Shown piece by piece: positions 48,515-57,559 of a stretch of DNA of 64,000 bases. This DNA is from Streptomyces sp. LUP30 (lineage in GTDB: Bacteria; Actinomycetota; Actinomycetes; Streptomycetales; Streptomycetaceae): contig NZ_MJAJ01000022.1 in NCBI RefSeq assembly GCF_001746365.1, forward strand, positions 1 through 64,000, written 5' to 3'. The notes beneath the pieces were generated by a model, which ran no database searches, was not told the origin of the DNA, and saw nothing but the letters and a program-made list of their open reading frames with translations. Position 1 is the first letter of the stretch. Each line of letters begins with the position of its first letter. A program made the translations under genes and the position numbers.

Positions 48515-49453
48515 ATGCTTCACCTGCGCCTGATCACCCCGTCGGACACCACCGAGTCCGCGGTCCGGCTGATCGAGAAAACCGTCGGCACCACCCACGT
48601 CGTCGTCCTGCCGGGAGCCGCCCGCAACCCGGCCGGCGATGTCGTCCTGTGCGACGTGGCACGCGAGGCGGGGGACGAACTCCTCACCGGGCTACAGGAG
48701 TTGGGCCTGGACAAGACCGGCTCGATCGCCGTGGAGAACATCGACCTGTCGCTCTCCCTGCGCGCCGACAAGGCCGAGGAGGAGGCGCCGGGCGAGGGCG
48801 CGGACGCGGTCCTGTGGGAGCACCTCACCGACGCCAGCCACGAGGAGTCGACGCTCTCCGTCACCTACGTCGCGTTCATCACGCTCGCCACGATGATCGC
48901 GGCCTGCGGTGTGGTCCTCGACAACGCGGTCCTCATCGTGGGGGCGATGGCGGTGGGCCCGGAGTTCGGCCCGCTGGCCGGCATCTCCACGTCGATCGTG
49001 CAACGCGCGCCCCGCCTGGCGCTGCGCTCACTGATCGCCCTGCTGGTCGGCTTCGCGGCCGCGATGACCGTGACCGTCGGCTTCAGCCTCTTCATGGACG
49101 CGATCGGCCAGTTCAGCATGGAGCAACTGGAGGCCGACCGCCCCCAGACCGGCTTCGTCTACGCCCCCGACGCCTTCTCCTTCATCGTCGCCCTGCTGGC
49201 CGGAGCCGCCGGCACCCTCTCCCTGACGTCGGCGAAGTCCGGCGCCCTGGTCGGCGTCGCCATCTCGGTGACGACGGTCCCGGCGGCCGCGAACGCGGCC
49301 GTGGCCCTCAGTTACGGCGACACCCGCCAGACCTGGGGCTCCACGGAACAGCTCCTGCTGAACCTGCTGGGCATCGTCCTGGCCGGCACGCTTACCCTGC
49401 TGGCCCAGAAGTGGTTCTGGTCGAAGCAACGGCAACGGGAGCACGCCGGATAG
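48515..49453 (+). CDS. DUF389 integral membrane protein
   Basis: 312 residues. A soluble N-terminal domain (about 1-95, starting MLHLRLITPSDTTESAVRLIE) is followed by about six membrane helices (YVAFITLATMIAACGVVLDN, AVLIVGAMAVGPEFGPLAGIS, SLIALLVGFAAAMTVTVGF, FIVALLAGAAGTLSL, GALVGVAISVTTVPAAANAAVAL, LLLNLLGIVLAGTLTLLA). Members of this family are unassigned biochemically; the conserved VGAMAVGPEFGP segment suggests a transporter- or sensor-like core. It is close behind coaA. Confidence 0.9.
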   Translation: MLHLRLITPSDTTESAVRLIEKTVGTTHVVVLPGAARNPAGDVVLCDVAREAGDELLTGLQELGLDKTGSIAVENIDLSLSLRADKAEEEAPGEGADAVLWEHLTDASHEESTLSVTYVAFITLATMIAACGVVLDNAVLIVGAMAVGPEFGPLAGISTSIVQRAPRLALRSLIALLVGFAAAMTVTVGFSLFMDAIGQFSMEQLEADRPQTGFVYAPDAFSFIVALLAGAAGTLSLTSAKSGALVGVAISVTTVPAAANAAVALSYGDTRQTWGSTEQLLLNLLGIVLAGTLTLLAQKWFWSKQRQREHAG

Positions 49454-49630
49454 CGCGAGCTGCTGAGCCCAGGGGCCGCGCAGGCCCTGCGGAGATGCGG
49501 CTCGGCCGCGCCGGCACGGCACGGCGGGGCGCATCCCGCAGCCGCAGCCCGCACCGCGCGGAGCCCCCGCCCAGCCCGGTCCAGCCCCGCCCCGGGCCGG
49601 ATCGGACCGGATCGGACCAGCCGCAGTGGG

Positions 49631-50989
49631 CTAACCGAGCGCCGACTTCACCACATCCGCAAGGCGCCCGGCGACAGCCTGCGCCTGGTCGATGTCGGCC
49701 GCCTCGACCATCACCCGCACCAACGGCTCGGTCCCGGAGGGCCGCAGCAGCACCCGTCCGGTGGAGCCGAGCTCCCGCTCCGCCTCGTCCACGGCGGTCG
49801 CGAGTTCGGCCGAGTCCCCGACCCGGGACCTGTCGACGTCCGGAACATTGATCAAGACCTGCGGCAGCCGCTCCATCACGGAGGCCAGCTCCCGCAGCGA
49901 CCGTCCGCTCTGGGCGACGCGAGCCGCCAGCATCAGCCCGGTCAGCGTGCCGTCGCCGGTCGTCGCGTGGTCGAGGATGATCACGTGCCCGGACTGCTCG
50001 CCGCCCAGCGCGTAGCCGTGCTGCTTCATCTCCTCCAGCACGTACCGGTCGCCGACGGCGGCCTGCACCAGCTGGATGCCCTCGCGCTCCATGGCGAGCT
50101 TGAAGCCGAGGTTGGACATGACGGTCGCGACAACGGTGTCCGAGCGCAGCACGCCCCGCTCCCGCATGGACAGGGCCAGCACGGCGAGGATCTGGTCGCC
50201 GTCGATCTCCTCGCCCGTGTGGTCCACGGCGAGGCACCGGTCCGCGTCCCCGTCGTGCGCGACGCCGAGGTCGGCCCCGTGCTCGAGGACCGCGGCCTTG
50301 AGCTTGTCCAGGTGCGTCGAGCCGCACCCGTCGTTGATGTTGAGCCCGTCCGGCTCGGCCCCGATGGTCACGATCTCCGCGCCGGCCCGCGTGAACGCCT
50401 CGGGCGACACCCGCGCCGCGGCGCCGTGCGCCTCGTCCAGGACGATCTTCAGCCCGTCGAGCCGGTTCGGCAGGACGGCGATGAGGTGGGCGACATAGCG
50501 GTCGAACCCCTCGCTGTACGAACGCACGCGACCGACGCCGCCGCCGGTCGGGCGGTCCCAGGGAGCGCCGGTGCGGTGCTCCTCGTAGACCGACTCGATC
50601 CGGTCCTCCAGCTCGTCGGCGAGCTTGTGGCCGCCGCGGGCGAAGAACTTGACGCCGTTGTCGGGCATGGCGTTGTGGCTGGCGGAGAGCATCACGCCGA
50701 GGTCCGCGCCGAGCACGCCGGTGAGGTACGCGACGGCGGGCGTCGGCAGCACGCCGACCTTCAGCACGTCCACACCCGCACTCGCCAGGCCGGCCACCAC
50801 GGCGGCCTCCAGGAACTCCCCGGACGCACGCGGGTCCCGTCCGACGACGGCCACCGGTCGGTGTCCCTCGAACGTCCCCGCCTCGGCCAGCACGTGCGCC
50901 GCCGCGACCGAGAGGCCGAGCGCCAGCTCCGCCGTCAGATCCGCGTTGGCGACACCGCGCACGCCGTCCGTGCCGAAGAGTCGTCCCAC
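49631..50989 (-). CDS. glmM: Phosphoglucosamine mutase
   Basis: 452 residues from GTG 50989 (AGGAGG five bases upstream). It converts glucosamine-6-phosphate to glucosamine-1-phosphate. The phosphoserine site is Ser104 in MLSASHNAMPDNGVKFF, the metal loop is AHDGDADRC, the sugar loop is GGEQSGHV, and the phosphate loop is RPSGTEPLVRVMVEA. It lies downstream of the rplM-rpsI genes, behind their terminator, so it has its own promoter, probably near the repeats at 51073-51150. Confidence 0.97.
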   Translation of the reverse strand: MGRLFGTDGVRGVANADLTAELALGLSVAAAHVLAEAGTFEGHRPVAVVGRDPRASGEFLEAAVVAGLASAGVDVLKVGVLPTPAVAYLTGVLGADLGVMLSASHNAMPDNGVKFFARGGHKLADELEDRIESVYEEHRTGAPWDRPTGGGVGRVRSYSEGFDRYVAHLIAVLPNRLDGLKIVLDEAHGAAARVSPEAFTRAGAEIVTIGAEPDGLNINDGCGSTHLDKLKAAVLEHGADLGVAHDGDADRCLAVDHTGEEIDGDQILAVLALSMRERGVLRSDTVVATVMSNLGFKLAMEREGIQLVQAAVGDRYVLEEMKQHGYALGGEQSGHVIILDHATTGDGTLTGLMLAARVAQSGRSLRELASVMERLPQVLINVPDVDRSRVGDSAELATAVDEAERELGSTGRVLLRPSGTEPLVRVMVEAADIDQAQAVAGRLADVVKSALG

Positions 50990-51072
50990 TTGTCCTCCTG
51001 AGGAAGCGTCAGTTTCAAAAGCCTTGCGGGCCCGTCGGGCGGCCGACCGGTCCGCGGCGGCTCCCGCGTCCC

Positions 51073-51150
51073 GGCACCGCGTTCGGGCACCGCATCCCAG
51101 CGCCGCGTTCGGGCACCGCGTCCAGGCACCGCGTTCCGGCGCCGCATTCA
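51073..51150. repeat. Six imperfect 12-14 bp tandem repeats upstream of glmM
   Basis: Units: GGCACCGCGTTCG, GGCACCGCATCCCA, GCGCCGCGTTCG, GGCACCGCGTCCA, GGCACCGCGTTCC, GGCGCCGCATTCA. They are 80-160 bp upstream of the glmM start. The unit length fits replication slippage, so copy number may vary between strains. Confidence 0.85.
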
Positions 51151-51229
51151 GGCATTTGATGCCCTGAACATCCGATCGCACAAGCCTTTGAGCACCTTGT
51201 GCCGTTATACGCCCACGGCTGCGAGAAAA

Positions 51230-51271
51230 CGAACGCCCCGGCGACACTGTGGCGTGCCGCCGGGGCGTTCG
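51230..51271 (-). terminator. rplM-rpsI terminator
   Basis: CGAACGCCCCGGCG (51230-51243) pairs perfectly with 51258-51271, and on the transcript strand it is followed by TTTTC. Confidence 0.9.
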
Positions 51272-51334
51272 GAGTACGTGCGGGCGGACCGGAAACCGGT
51301 CCGACCCGTGATACGTACGAGCAGGCAGCGAAGC

Positions 51335-51856
51335 TTAGCGCTTGCTGTACTGCGGGGCCTTGCGGGCCTTCTTGAGACCGGCCTTCTTGCGCTCGACCGC
51401 GCGGTCGTCACGCGTGAGGAAGCCGGCCTTCTTGAGGGCGCCGCGGTTGTTGTCGACGTCGGCCTCGTTCAGCGCACGGGCGACACCGAGACGGAGCGCA
51501 CCGGCCTGACCGGAGACGCCGCCACCCGAGATACGGGCGATGACGTCGTAGCGGTTGTCGAGCTCGAGCACCTTGAAGGGCTCGTTGACTTCCTGCTGGT
51601 GCACCTTGTTCGGGAAGTAGTCCTCGAGGGTGCGACCGTTGATCTTCCACTTCCCGGAGCCCGGAACGATCCGGACGCGGGCGATGGCGTTCTTGCGACG
51701 GCCCAGGCCGGCCGCGGGCTGGGCCTCGCCGAAGCGGGACGCCAGGGACTCCGAGGTGTACTCACCCTCGACGGGGACCTCGGACTCGGTGGTGTAGCTG
51801 TCGATGTCGACGAGCTCGGTCTCTTCGAGCGGCTGCTCGGCAGTGGTCTCGGCCAC
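51335..51856 (-). CDS. rpsI: 30S ribosomal protein S9
   Basis: 173 residues. An acidic N-terminal extension of about 45 residues (ETTAEQPLEETELVDIDSY) precedes the S9 core (GLGRRKNAIARVRIVPGSGKW, NKVHQQEVNEPFKVLE, GGGVSGQAGALRLGVARAL), ending KKAGLKKARKAPQYSKR, whose C-terminal tail reaches tRNA in the P site. Such extensions are usual in actinobacteria. It is 44 bp downstream of rplM and co-transcribed with it. Confidence 0.98.
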   Translation of the reverse strand: MAETTAEQPLEETELVDIDSYTTESEVPVEGEYTSESLASRFGEAQPAAGLGRRKNAIARVRIVPGSGKWKINGRTLEDYFPNKVHQQEVNEPFKVLELDNRYDVIARISGGGVSGQAGALRLGVARALNEADVDNNRGALKKAGFLTRDDRAVERKKAGLKKARKAPQYSKR

Positions 51857-51900
51857 GGTTCTCCTCAGATTCTCTTCAGCTTGGGGTGGTGTGGCCGGAC

Positions 51901-52344
51901 TTACTGCGCGACCTGGGTGATTTCGAACGGCACGGGCTGCTGCGCCGCGTGCGGGTGCACGTCACCCTTGTAGACCTTCAGCTTCGAGAGCATCTGACGG
52001 CCGAGCGTGTTCTTGGGGAGCATGCCCTTGACGGCCTTCTCGACGGCCTTCTCCGGGTTGTTCGCGAGGAGGTCGTCGTAGCGCACGGAGCGCAGACCGC
52101 CCGGGTAACCCGAGTGGCGGTAGGCCATCTTCTGGGTCCGCTTGTTGCCGGAGAGGTGCACCTTGTCGGCGTTGATGATGATGACGAAGTCACCGGTGTC
52201 GACGTGGGGCGCGTAGATCGGCTTGTGCTTGCCCCGCAGAAGGGACGCGGCAGTGGTGGCGAGACGGCCCAGGACGATGTCCTGAGCGTCGATGACGTGC
52301 CACTGGCGCGTCACATCGCCGGGCTTGGGGCTGTACGTACGCAC
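51901..52344 (-). CDS. rplM: 50S ribosomal protein L13
   Basis: 147 residues from GTG 52344, the normal length for L13. The core signature is WHVIDAQDIVLGRLATTAASLLRGKHKP, then NADKVHLSGNK, and KAVKGMLPKNTLGRQMLSKLKVY near the C-terminus. First gene of the rplM-rpsI operon; its leader runs into the 436-bp divergent gap. Confidence 0.98.
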   Translation of the reverse strand: MRTYSPKPGDVTRQWHVIDAQDIVLGRLATTAASLLRGKHKPIYAPHVDTGDFVIIINADKVHLSGNKRTQKMAYRHSGYPGGLRSVRYDDLLANNPEKAVEKAVKGMLPKNTLGRQMLSKLKVYKGDVHPHAAQQPVPFEITQVAQ

Positions 52345-52780
52345 GGTTCGTAGCCTTCGCTTCTTCAGTGAATTGGTCCTGACAAGGTCACCGAAGACGA
52401 TCACGACAGCCCTGACCGCACTGCGGTGACGCAAACCGCGTGCTGGTCGCTGGTCATCGGCCCGGTGGACCGGTGTAAGGGCCCGTCCCGTGAGAAGAGC
52501 AAGCCAATACACAACGAAGAAGCAGAATACCCGTGTCCTGGGGGCCGGGTCAAAACGGGGCCGAACCACGCACGTGAACATGTCAGGCTCGCCACCGGAA
52601 GACGACCGGAAACATCCCCCCGGAGTGTCCCGCGCCACACCCCGCCCGTCGGCCTGGGACAACGCCGTACCAACCACCCGGAGATGTCGCCTTTGCCCGC
52701 ACTCCCGCCCCGAAGGCCGCGGGCTTCCACCCCCGTTGAGGCGGAACAGCACCCCCCGCCTCCCGTCTAAGATGCGCCCC
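52345..52780. other. Divergent gap between rplM and the membrane-protein gene
   Basis: 436 bp without a credible gene. It must contain the rplM-rpsI promoter (minus) and that of the plus-strand gene at 52781. The least GC-rich segment is 52495-52535. No promoter hexamers were convincing enough to mark. Confidence 0.55.
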
Positions 52781-53656
52781 ATGAGCTATGGGCAGGGGGG
52801 ACCTCAGTCCCAGTGGGATCCGTGGAAACCGAACTCCCAGCAGCCGTGGGCCACCGGCGATGACGGGCGGACCCCGGACTGGGCCGCGCTCGCCGAGGCG
52901 TCCGAGACGCGCAACAGGCGCCGCAGGCTGCTCCTCATAGGCGGCGGCGTGCTCGCCACGGTCGCCGTGGGCACCGCCGTGGCCATGGCCGTGATGTCGG
53001 CGAACGGCAGCAACGAGGCAAACAAGCCGACGTCCTCGCTGCCCGGGGCCGCAGGACTGCCGAGCGCGTCCGGCACCCCGTCCTTCGCGCCGACCAGCGC
53101 ACCGCCCCCGCTGGACCCCAAGGAATTCATCTCCAGCAAGACCAAGGACACCGCCCCCAACGGTCCTGACCTGCTCTTTCCCGGCACCCAGCTGACCATG
53201 GGCTCGGCCGTGTACAAGAAGGGCCCCAAGGCGGACAGCGCCACCTGCGCCACGGGCGCCGCGGGGACCCTGCCCAAGATCCTCACGGCCAACGGCTGCA
53301 CCCGCGTCATGCGCGTCACCTACACCAAGGACGGCATCGCGGTCACCGTCGGGGTGGCCGTCTTCGACACCGAGGCACAGGCCCTCAAGGTCAAGAGCCA
53401 GGCCGCTGACAACAAGAGCATCGTCAAGGCCCTGTCCGGCGGGGACGTCAAGGCGTTCTGCGACGGCGCGATCTGCCGCTCCACGACCAACTCCTACGGC
53501 CGGTACGCCTACTTCACGCTCACGGGCTTCACCAACGGCAAGAACGTCACGACGAAGGACACGGCGGTCTTCACCGCCGGCGACGATCTGTCCAAGTTCG
53601 CGTTCCAGCAGATCCGCCGCCGCGGCGAGGCCCAGGCGTCGGCCGCCGCCGGCTGA
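52781..53656 (+). CDS. Single-pass membrane protein of unknown function
   Basis: 291 residues from ATG 52781; ATG 52772 is also possible. The Gln/Pro/Trp-rich cytoplasmic N-terminus (GQGGPQSQWDPWKPNSQQPW), basic stop RNRRRR, transmembrane helix (LLLIGGGVLATVAVGTAVAMAVMSA, about 46-70), and a Pro/Ser linker precede an exported domain (about 110-275) with four cysteines (CATGAAG, NGCTRVMR, AFCDGAICRS) probably forming disulfides. The exported part (VYKKGPKADSATC) resembles widespread actinobacterial hypothetical proteins with no known role. Confidence 0.85.
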   Translation: MSYGQGGPQSQWDPWKPNSQQPWATGDDGRTPDWAALAEASETRNRRRRLLLIGGGVLATVAVGTAVAMAVMSANGSNEANKPTSSLPGAAGLPSASGTPSFAPTSAPPPLDPKEFISSKTKDTAPNGPDLLFPGTQLTMGSAVYKKGPKADSATCATGAAGTLPKILTANGCTRVMRVTYTKDGIAVTVGVAVFDTEAQALKVKSQAADNKSIVKALSGGDVKAFCDGAICRSTTNSYGRYAYFTLTGFTNGKNVTTKDTAVFTAGDDLSKFAFQQIRRRGEAQASAAAG

Positions 53657-53687
53657 CCGTCCCGGGCCCCGCGCGGGGCGGACGGGG

Positions 53688-54545
53688 TCAGCAGCAACCG
53701 GCCCCGGGCAGCGTCCGCCTGTTGCGCGCCTCCCTGCTGCGCGCGGCGAGCAGCTCGTCGGCCGGGTAGCCGACCTCCTCCAGCGTCAGCCCGTGCGGCC
53801 GCACCACGTGCACGGCCGAGTCCCGTACGCCCGCGGCGAGCACCTTCCCGGGCCACTCGGCCCCGCGGTGCCCGTCCCCCACGAACAGCAGCGCGCCGAT
53901 CAGCGAGCGCACCATGTTGTGGCAGAAGGCGTCGGCGCGGACGGTGGCGGTGATGATCCCGTCGGCCCCCTTGACCAGGCTCAGCTGCTGAAGCGTGCGG
54001 ATGGTGGTCGCCCCCTCCCGCTTCTTGCAGTACGCGGCGAAGTCGTGCTCCCCGAGGAGCCGCTCCGCGGCCTCGTTCATGGCGTCCACGTCGAGCGGCC
54101 AGTCGTGCCACAGGACATGGCCCCGCAGCAGGGGATCGACCCCGCCGGGATTGTCGGTGACCCGGTAGGCGTACCGCCGCCAGATCGCCGAGAACCGCGC
54201 GTTGAAGCCGTGGGGGGCCTCCCGCAGCGCCCACACCCGCACATCGCGAGGCAGCCGCCCGGCGAGCCGCTTCAGCAGCTTCCCGTGGTGCTCGCGCCAG
54301 ACCTCCTCCGGCAGATCGACATGGGCGACCTGCCCCCGCGCGTGCACGCCGGCGTCGGTCCGCCCGGCCACGGTCAGCTCGTACGTCGTTCCACCGGACC
54401 GCGTGACGGTCCGCAGCGCGTCCTCGATCTCCCCCTGCACGGTCCGCCGTCCCCCGGCCTGCTTGGCCCACCCGGAGAACTCGGAACCGTCGTAGGACAG
54501 GTCCAGCCGCACCCGGACGAACCCGGGCTGTACTTCGTCACTCAC
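53688..54545 (-). CDS. truA: tRNA pseudouridine(38-40) synthase TruA
   Basis: 285 residues. The catalytic Asp lies in VAGRTDAGVHARGQVAHVD. RLDLSYDGSEFSGWAKQ opens the fold, and HNMVRSLIGALLFVGDG is the conserved C-terminal helix. It modifies positions 38-40 of tRNA anticodon arms. The protein ends with two cysteines. It is downstream of rplQ behind a terminator-like hairpin, in the same orientation. Confidence 0.97.
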   Translation of the reverse strand: MSDEVQPGFVRVRLDLSYDGSEFSGWAKQAGGRRTVQGEIEDALRTVTRSGGTTYELTVAGRTDAGVHARGQVAHVDLPEEVWREHHGKLLKRLAGRLPRDVRVWALREAPHGFNARFSAIWRRYAYRVTDNPGGVDPLLRGHVLWHDWPLDVDAMNEAAERLLGEHDFAAYCKKREGATTIRTLQQLSLVKGADGIITATVRADAFCHNMVRSLIGALLFVGDGHRGAEWPGKVLAAGVRDSAVHVVRPHGLTLEEVGYPADELLAARSREARNRRTLPGAGCC

Positions 54546-54571
54546 TCCTGGATCCTCTCAGCAACACAAAA

Positions 54572-54604
54572 GCGGGCCCGTCCCCCGGAAGGGAACGGAC
54601 CCGC
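54572..54604 (-). terminator. Terminator after rplQ
   Basis: Arms 54572-54585 and 54591-54604 form a 14-bp stem with two G-U-type positions. On the transcript strand it is followed by TTTTGTGTT, so it should end the rpsM-rpoA-rplQ message before truA. Confidence 0.85.
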
Positions 54605-54709
54605 AATCGCCCTAAGGGGGCGCGGGACGGTGTCATGCGGCTCCGCCGCGTGGGCACGACAGGCCACCACGAAGACGCAGCCGCAAACGCACAGCCCCCG
54701 GCAGAACGC

Positions 54710-55195
54710 TTACGCGTCCTTCGACTCCTCGGCGGGAGCCTCGTCGGCCTTGGTCTCCTCGACCTTGGCCTCCTCGGTCTCCTTGACCGCACGCTTCGTG
54801 GCGGCCTCGGCCTCGCCGGTCGCCTCCTGCGCGACCGTCAGCGCCTCGACCAGCTCGATGACAGCCATGGGCGCGTTGTCGCCACGACGGTTACCGATCT
54901 TGGTGATGCGGGTGTAGCCACCGGGACGGTTCTCGTAACGCGGGCCGATCTCGGTGAAGAGCGTGTGGACGACGCTCTTGTCCGTGATCACCTGGAGCAC
55001 CTGGCGACGGTTGTGCAGGTCGCCCTTCTTGCCCTTGGTGATCAGACGCTCGGCGTACGGGCGCAGCTTGCGCGCCTTCGCCTCGGTGGTGGTGATGCGG
55101 CCGTGCTCGAACAGCGACTTCGCGAGGTTCGCGAGGAGGAGCTTCTCGTGCGCAGCGCTGCCGCCCAGACGGGCGCCCTTGGTGGGCCTCGGCAT
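54710..55195 (-). CDS. rplQ: 50S ribosomal protein L17
   Basis: 161 residues. The L17 core (about 1-118) has MPRPTKGARLGGSAAHEKLLLANLAKSLFEHGRI and the central LITKGKKGDLHNRRQVLQVI. An Ala/Glu/Lys-rich C-terminal tail (about 119-161, with repeated EETK and EE blocks) extends it, as in other actinobacteria. It is the last gene of the rpoA cluster, 118 bp after rpoA. Confidence 0.98.
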   Translation of the reverse strand: MPRPTKGARLGGSAAHEKLLLANLAKSLFEHGRITTTEAKARKLRPYAERLITKGKKGDLHNRRQVLQVITDKSVVHTLFTEIGPRYENRPGGYTRITKIGNRRGDNAPMAVIELVEALTVAQEATGEAEAATKRAVKETEEAKVEETKADEAPAEESKDA

Positions 55196-55313
55196 GGTGT
55201 TTCTCCTAGGTGTCTGCCCCGGCCGTATCAGGTACTGGGGTCAGTATCCGAGCAGGCGGTCGCCTGTCGGAGATCCGGGGTCCGCTCGCACGGACCCCGG
55301 AGGTCGGGACCGA

Positions 55314-56336
55314 TCAGTACTGCTCGGTCTCCACGAAGCCCGCGTCCGCGTCGTCGTCGGCGCCGAAGGCGTCGGCGGCGGCGGTCGGGTCGAATCCGGG
55401 CGGGCTGTCCTTGAGGGCCAGGCCCATGCCGGCCAGCTTCGCCTTGACCTCGTCGATCGACTTCGCACCGAAGTTGCGGATGTCGAGCAGGTCGGCCTCG
55501 GAACGCGCCACGAGCTCACCCACGGAGTGGATGCCCTCGCGCTTGAGGCAGTTGTACGACCGAACGGTGAGCTCGAGCTCCTCGATCGGCAGCGCCAGAT
55601 CGGCGGCCAGGGCGGCGTCCGTGGGGGACGGGCCCATGTCGATGCCCTCGGCGTCGATGTTCAGCTCGCGGGCGAGACCGAACAGCTCGACCAGCGTCTT
55701 ACCGGCGGAGGCCATGGCGTCACGGGGACGCATCGCCTGCTTGGTCTCGACGTCGACGATCAGCTTGTCGAAGTCGGTGCGCTGCTCGACACGCGTGGCC
55801 TCGACCTTGTACGTGACCTTCAGAACCGGCGAGTAGATGGAGTCGACCGGGATACGGCCGATCTCCTGGCCCACCTGCTTGTTCTGCACGGCGGAGACGT
55901 AACCGCGACCGCGCTCGACGGTCAGCTCCATCTCCAGCTTGCCCTTGCCGTTCAGCGTGGCGAGGACGAGGTCGGGGTTGTGCACCTCGACACCGGCCGG
56001 GGGCGCGATGTCGGCGGCGGTGACCAGACCCGGGCCCTGCTTGCGCAGGTACATCACGACCGGCTCGTCGTGCTCCGAGGAGACGACCAGCTGCTTGATG
56101 TTGAGGATCAGGTCGGTGACGTCCTCCTTGACGCCCGGCACGGTGGTGAACTCGTGCAGGACGCCGTCGATGCGAATGCTGGTGACAGCAGCGCCGGGGA
56201 TCGACGACAGGAGGGTGCGGCGGAGGGAGTTGCCGAGGGTGTAGCCGAAGCCCGGCTCCAGCGGCTCGATGACGAACCGGGAGCGGAACTCGTCGACGAC
56301 CTCTTCGGTCAACGAGGGACGCTGAGCGATCAGCAT
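55314..56336 (-). CDS. rpoA: RNA polymerase alpha subunit
   Basis: 340 residues. The N-terminal dimerisation domain (about 1-230: FVIEPLEPGFGYTLGNSLRRTLLSSIPGAAV) assembles the polymerase core. The C-terminal domain (about 250-315: LTVRSYNCLKREGIHSVGELV, IRNFGAKSIDEVKAKL) binds activators and UP elements. It sits between rpsK and rplQ, the normal order. Confidence 0.99.
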   Translation of the reverse strand: MLIAQRPSLTEEVVDEFRSRFVIEPLEPGFGYTLGNSLRRTLLSSIPGAAVTSIRIDGVLHEFTTVPGVKEDVTDLILNIKQLVVSSEHDEPVVMYLRKQGPGLVTAADIAPPAGVEVHNPDLVLATLNGKGKLEMELTVERGRGYVSAVQNKQVGQEIGRIPVDSIYSPVLKVTYKVEATRVEQRTDFDKLIVDVETKQAMRPRDAMASAGKTLVELFGLARELNIDAEGIDMGPSPTDAALAADLALPIEELELTVRSYNCLKREGIHSVGELVARSEADLLDIRNFGAKSIDEVKAKLAGMGLALKDSPPGFDPTAAADAFGADDDADAGFVETEQY

Positions 56337-56484
56337 GTGGAGATCCTTCAGTCAGGGGCACCCACTATTTGATGCCCTGATACACCAGGCGGAGCCTGAC
56401 GGTGGTACGTGCAAGGGTACGGGCGATACGGCCCCGAAGGCCCGTACCGCCCGAAATCCTCAGTCCAAGCAGCCGTACGTCAGA

Positions 56485-56889
56485 TCAGACGCGGCGACGC
56501 TTGGGCGGACGGCAGCCGTTGTGCGGGGTCGGCGTGACGTCCTGGATCGAGCCGACCTCGAGGCCGGTGGCCTGCAGGGAACGGATGGCGGTCTCACGAC
56601 CGGCGCCCGGGCCCTTGACGAAGACGTCGACCTTGCGCATGCCGTGCTCCTGCGCGCGACGGGCAGCCGACTCGGCGGCCATCTGCGCGGCGAACGGCGT
56701 GGACTTGCGCGAGCCCTTGAAACCGACGTGGCCGGCGGAGGCCCACGAGATCACGTTTCCGGCCGGGTCCGTGATGGACACGATCGTGTTGTTGAACGTG
56801 CTCTTGATGTGCGCCTGGCCGTGCGCGACGTTCTTCTTTTCCTTGCGGCGCACCTTCTTGGCAGCGCCCTGACGACCCTTGGGGGGCAT
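56485..56889 (-). CDS. rpsK: 30S ribosomal protein S11
   Basis: 134 residues: the basic N-terminus GRQGAAKKVRRKEKKNV, then HIKSTFNNTIVSITDPAGNVISWASAG, and the C-terminal DVTPTPHNGCRPPKRRRV, the universal S11 ending. It is 70 bp downstream of rpsM and 148 bp before rpoA. rpsD is not present between rpsK and rpoA, as expected in Streptomyces. Confidence 0.99.
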   Translation of the reverse strand: MPPKGRQGAAKKVRRKEKKNVAHGQAHIKSTFNNTIVSITDPAGNVISWASAGHVGFKGSRKSTPFAAQMAAESAARRAQEHGMRKVDVFVKGPGAGRETAIRSLQATGLEVGSIQDVTPTPHNGCRPPKRRRV

Positions 56890-56959
56890 CTACAAACTCC
56901 TACGGGGAGGTGGTCGGTCCTACAGCGAAGACCGCTGATGAAGCGTTGTCCGCTGAGGA

Positions 56960-57340
56960 CTACTTCTTGCCCGGCTTCTTCTTGCCGGCGATGGCGCGAC
57001 GCGGGCCCTTGCGGGTACGAGCGTTCGTGCTGGTGCGCTGACCGCGGACCGGCAGACCACGACGGTGACGGAGACCCTGGTAGCAACCGATCTCCACCTT
57101 GCGGCGGATGTCGGCCTGGATCTCGCGACGAAGGTCACCCTCGGTCTTGATGTTGGCGTCCACGTACTCGCGGATCGCGACGAGCTGCTCCTCGGAGAGG
57201 TCGCGAACGCGGGTGTTCGGGTCGACGCCGGTCGCAGCCAGCGTCTCCTGGGAAAGGGTCCGGCCGATGCCGAACACGTAGGTGAGGGCGACCTCCACAC
57301 GCTTTTCGCGCGGGATGTCGACACCGGAAACGCGTGCCAT
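56960..57340 (-). CDS. rpsM: 30S ribosomal protein S13
   Basis: 126 residues: MARVSGVDIPREKRVEVALTYVFGIG, LRREIQADIRRKVEIGCYQGLRHRRGLPVRGQRT and the basic tail RRAIAGKKKPGKK. It contacts tRNAs at the head of the 30S subunit. The ribosome site is GGAG. A 219-bp gap with two hairpins separates it from rpmJ. Confidence 0.99.
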   Translation of the reverse strand: MARVSGVDIPREKRVEVALTYVFGIGRTLSQETLAATGVDPNTRVRDLSEEQLVAIREYVDANIKTEGDLRREIQADIRRKVEIGCYQGLRHRRGLPVRGQRTSTNARTRKGPRRAIAGKKKPGKK

Positions 57341-57435
57341 TCAATGGCTCCAGTTGATCCTCGGAGGTCTTCCGCAGAACCGACCCCCAGCCGCCGGCCT
57401 CTTCTGTCGTGCAGAAGATTTGGTACGGACTGGGT

Positions 57436-57478
57436 CCCCGGCCTCCGAACCGGGGGTATCGGACGGGACATCCCGTCC
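57436..57478 (-). other. Paired hairpins between rpmJ and rpsM
   Basis: GGACGGGA / TCCCGTCC (57461-57468, 57471-57478) and CCCCGG / CCGGGG (57436-57441, 57450-57455). They fall in the only long gap inside the infA-rpoA cluster and may be an attenuator, an RNA-processing site or a regulator target. Confidence 0.6.
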
Positions 57479-57559
57479 GGGCCCTGCGTATGAACAAATT
57501 CAGCTCGCGTCGCGCGAAGTCTCTGCGATATCGGTGCAGAGGGTGTGATCCGTGTGCGG

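Larger units (their letters stand above)
50990..51334. other. Gap between rpsI and glmM
   Basis: 345 bp holding the rpsI terminator (51230-51271), a tandem repeat block and presumably the glmM promoter. Open frames across the repeats are low-complexity and not credible genes. Confidence 0.7.
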
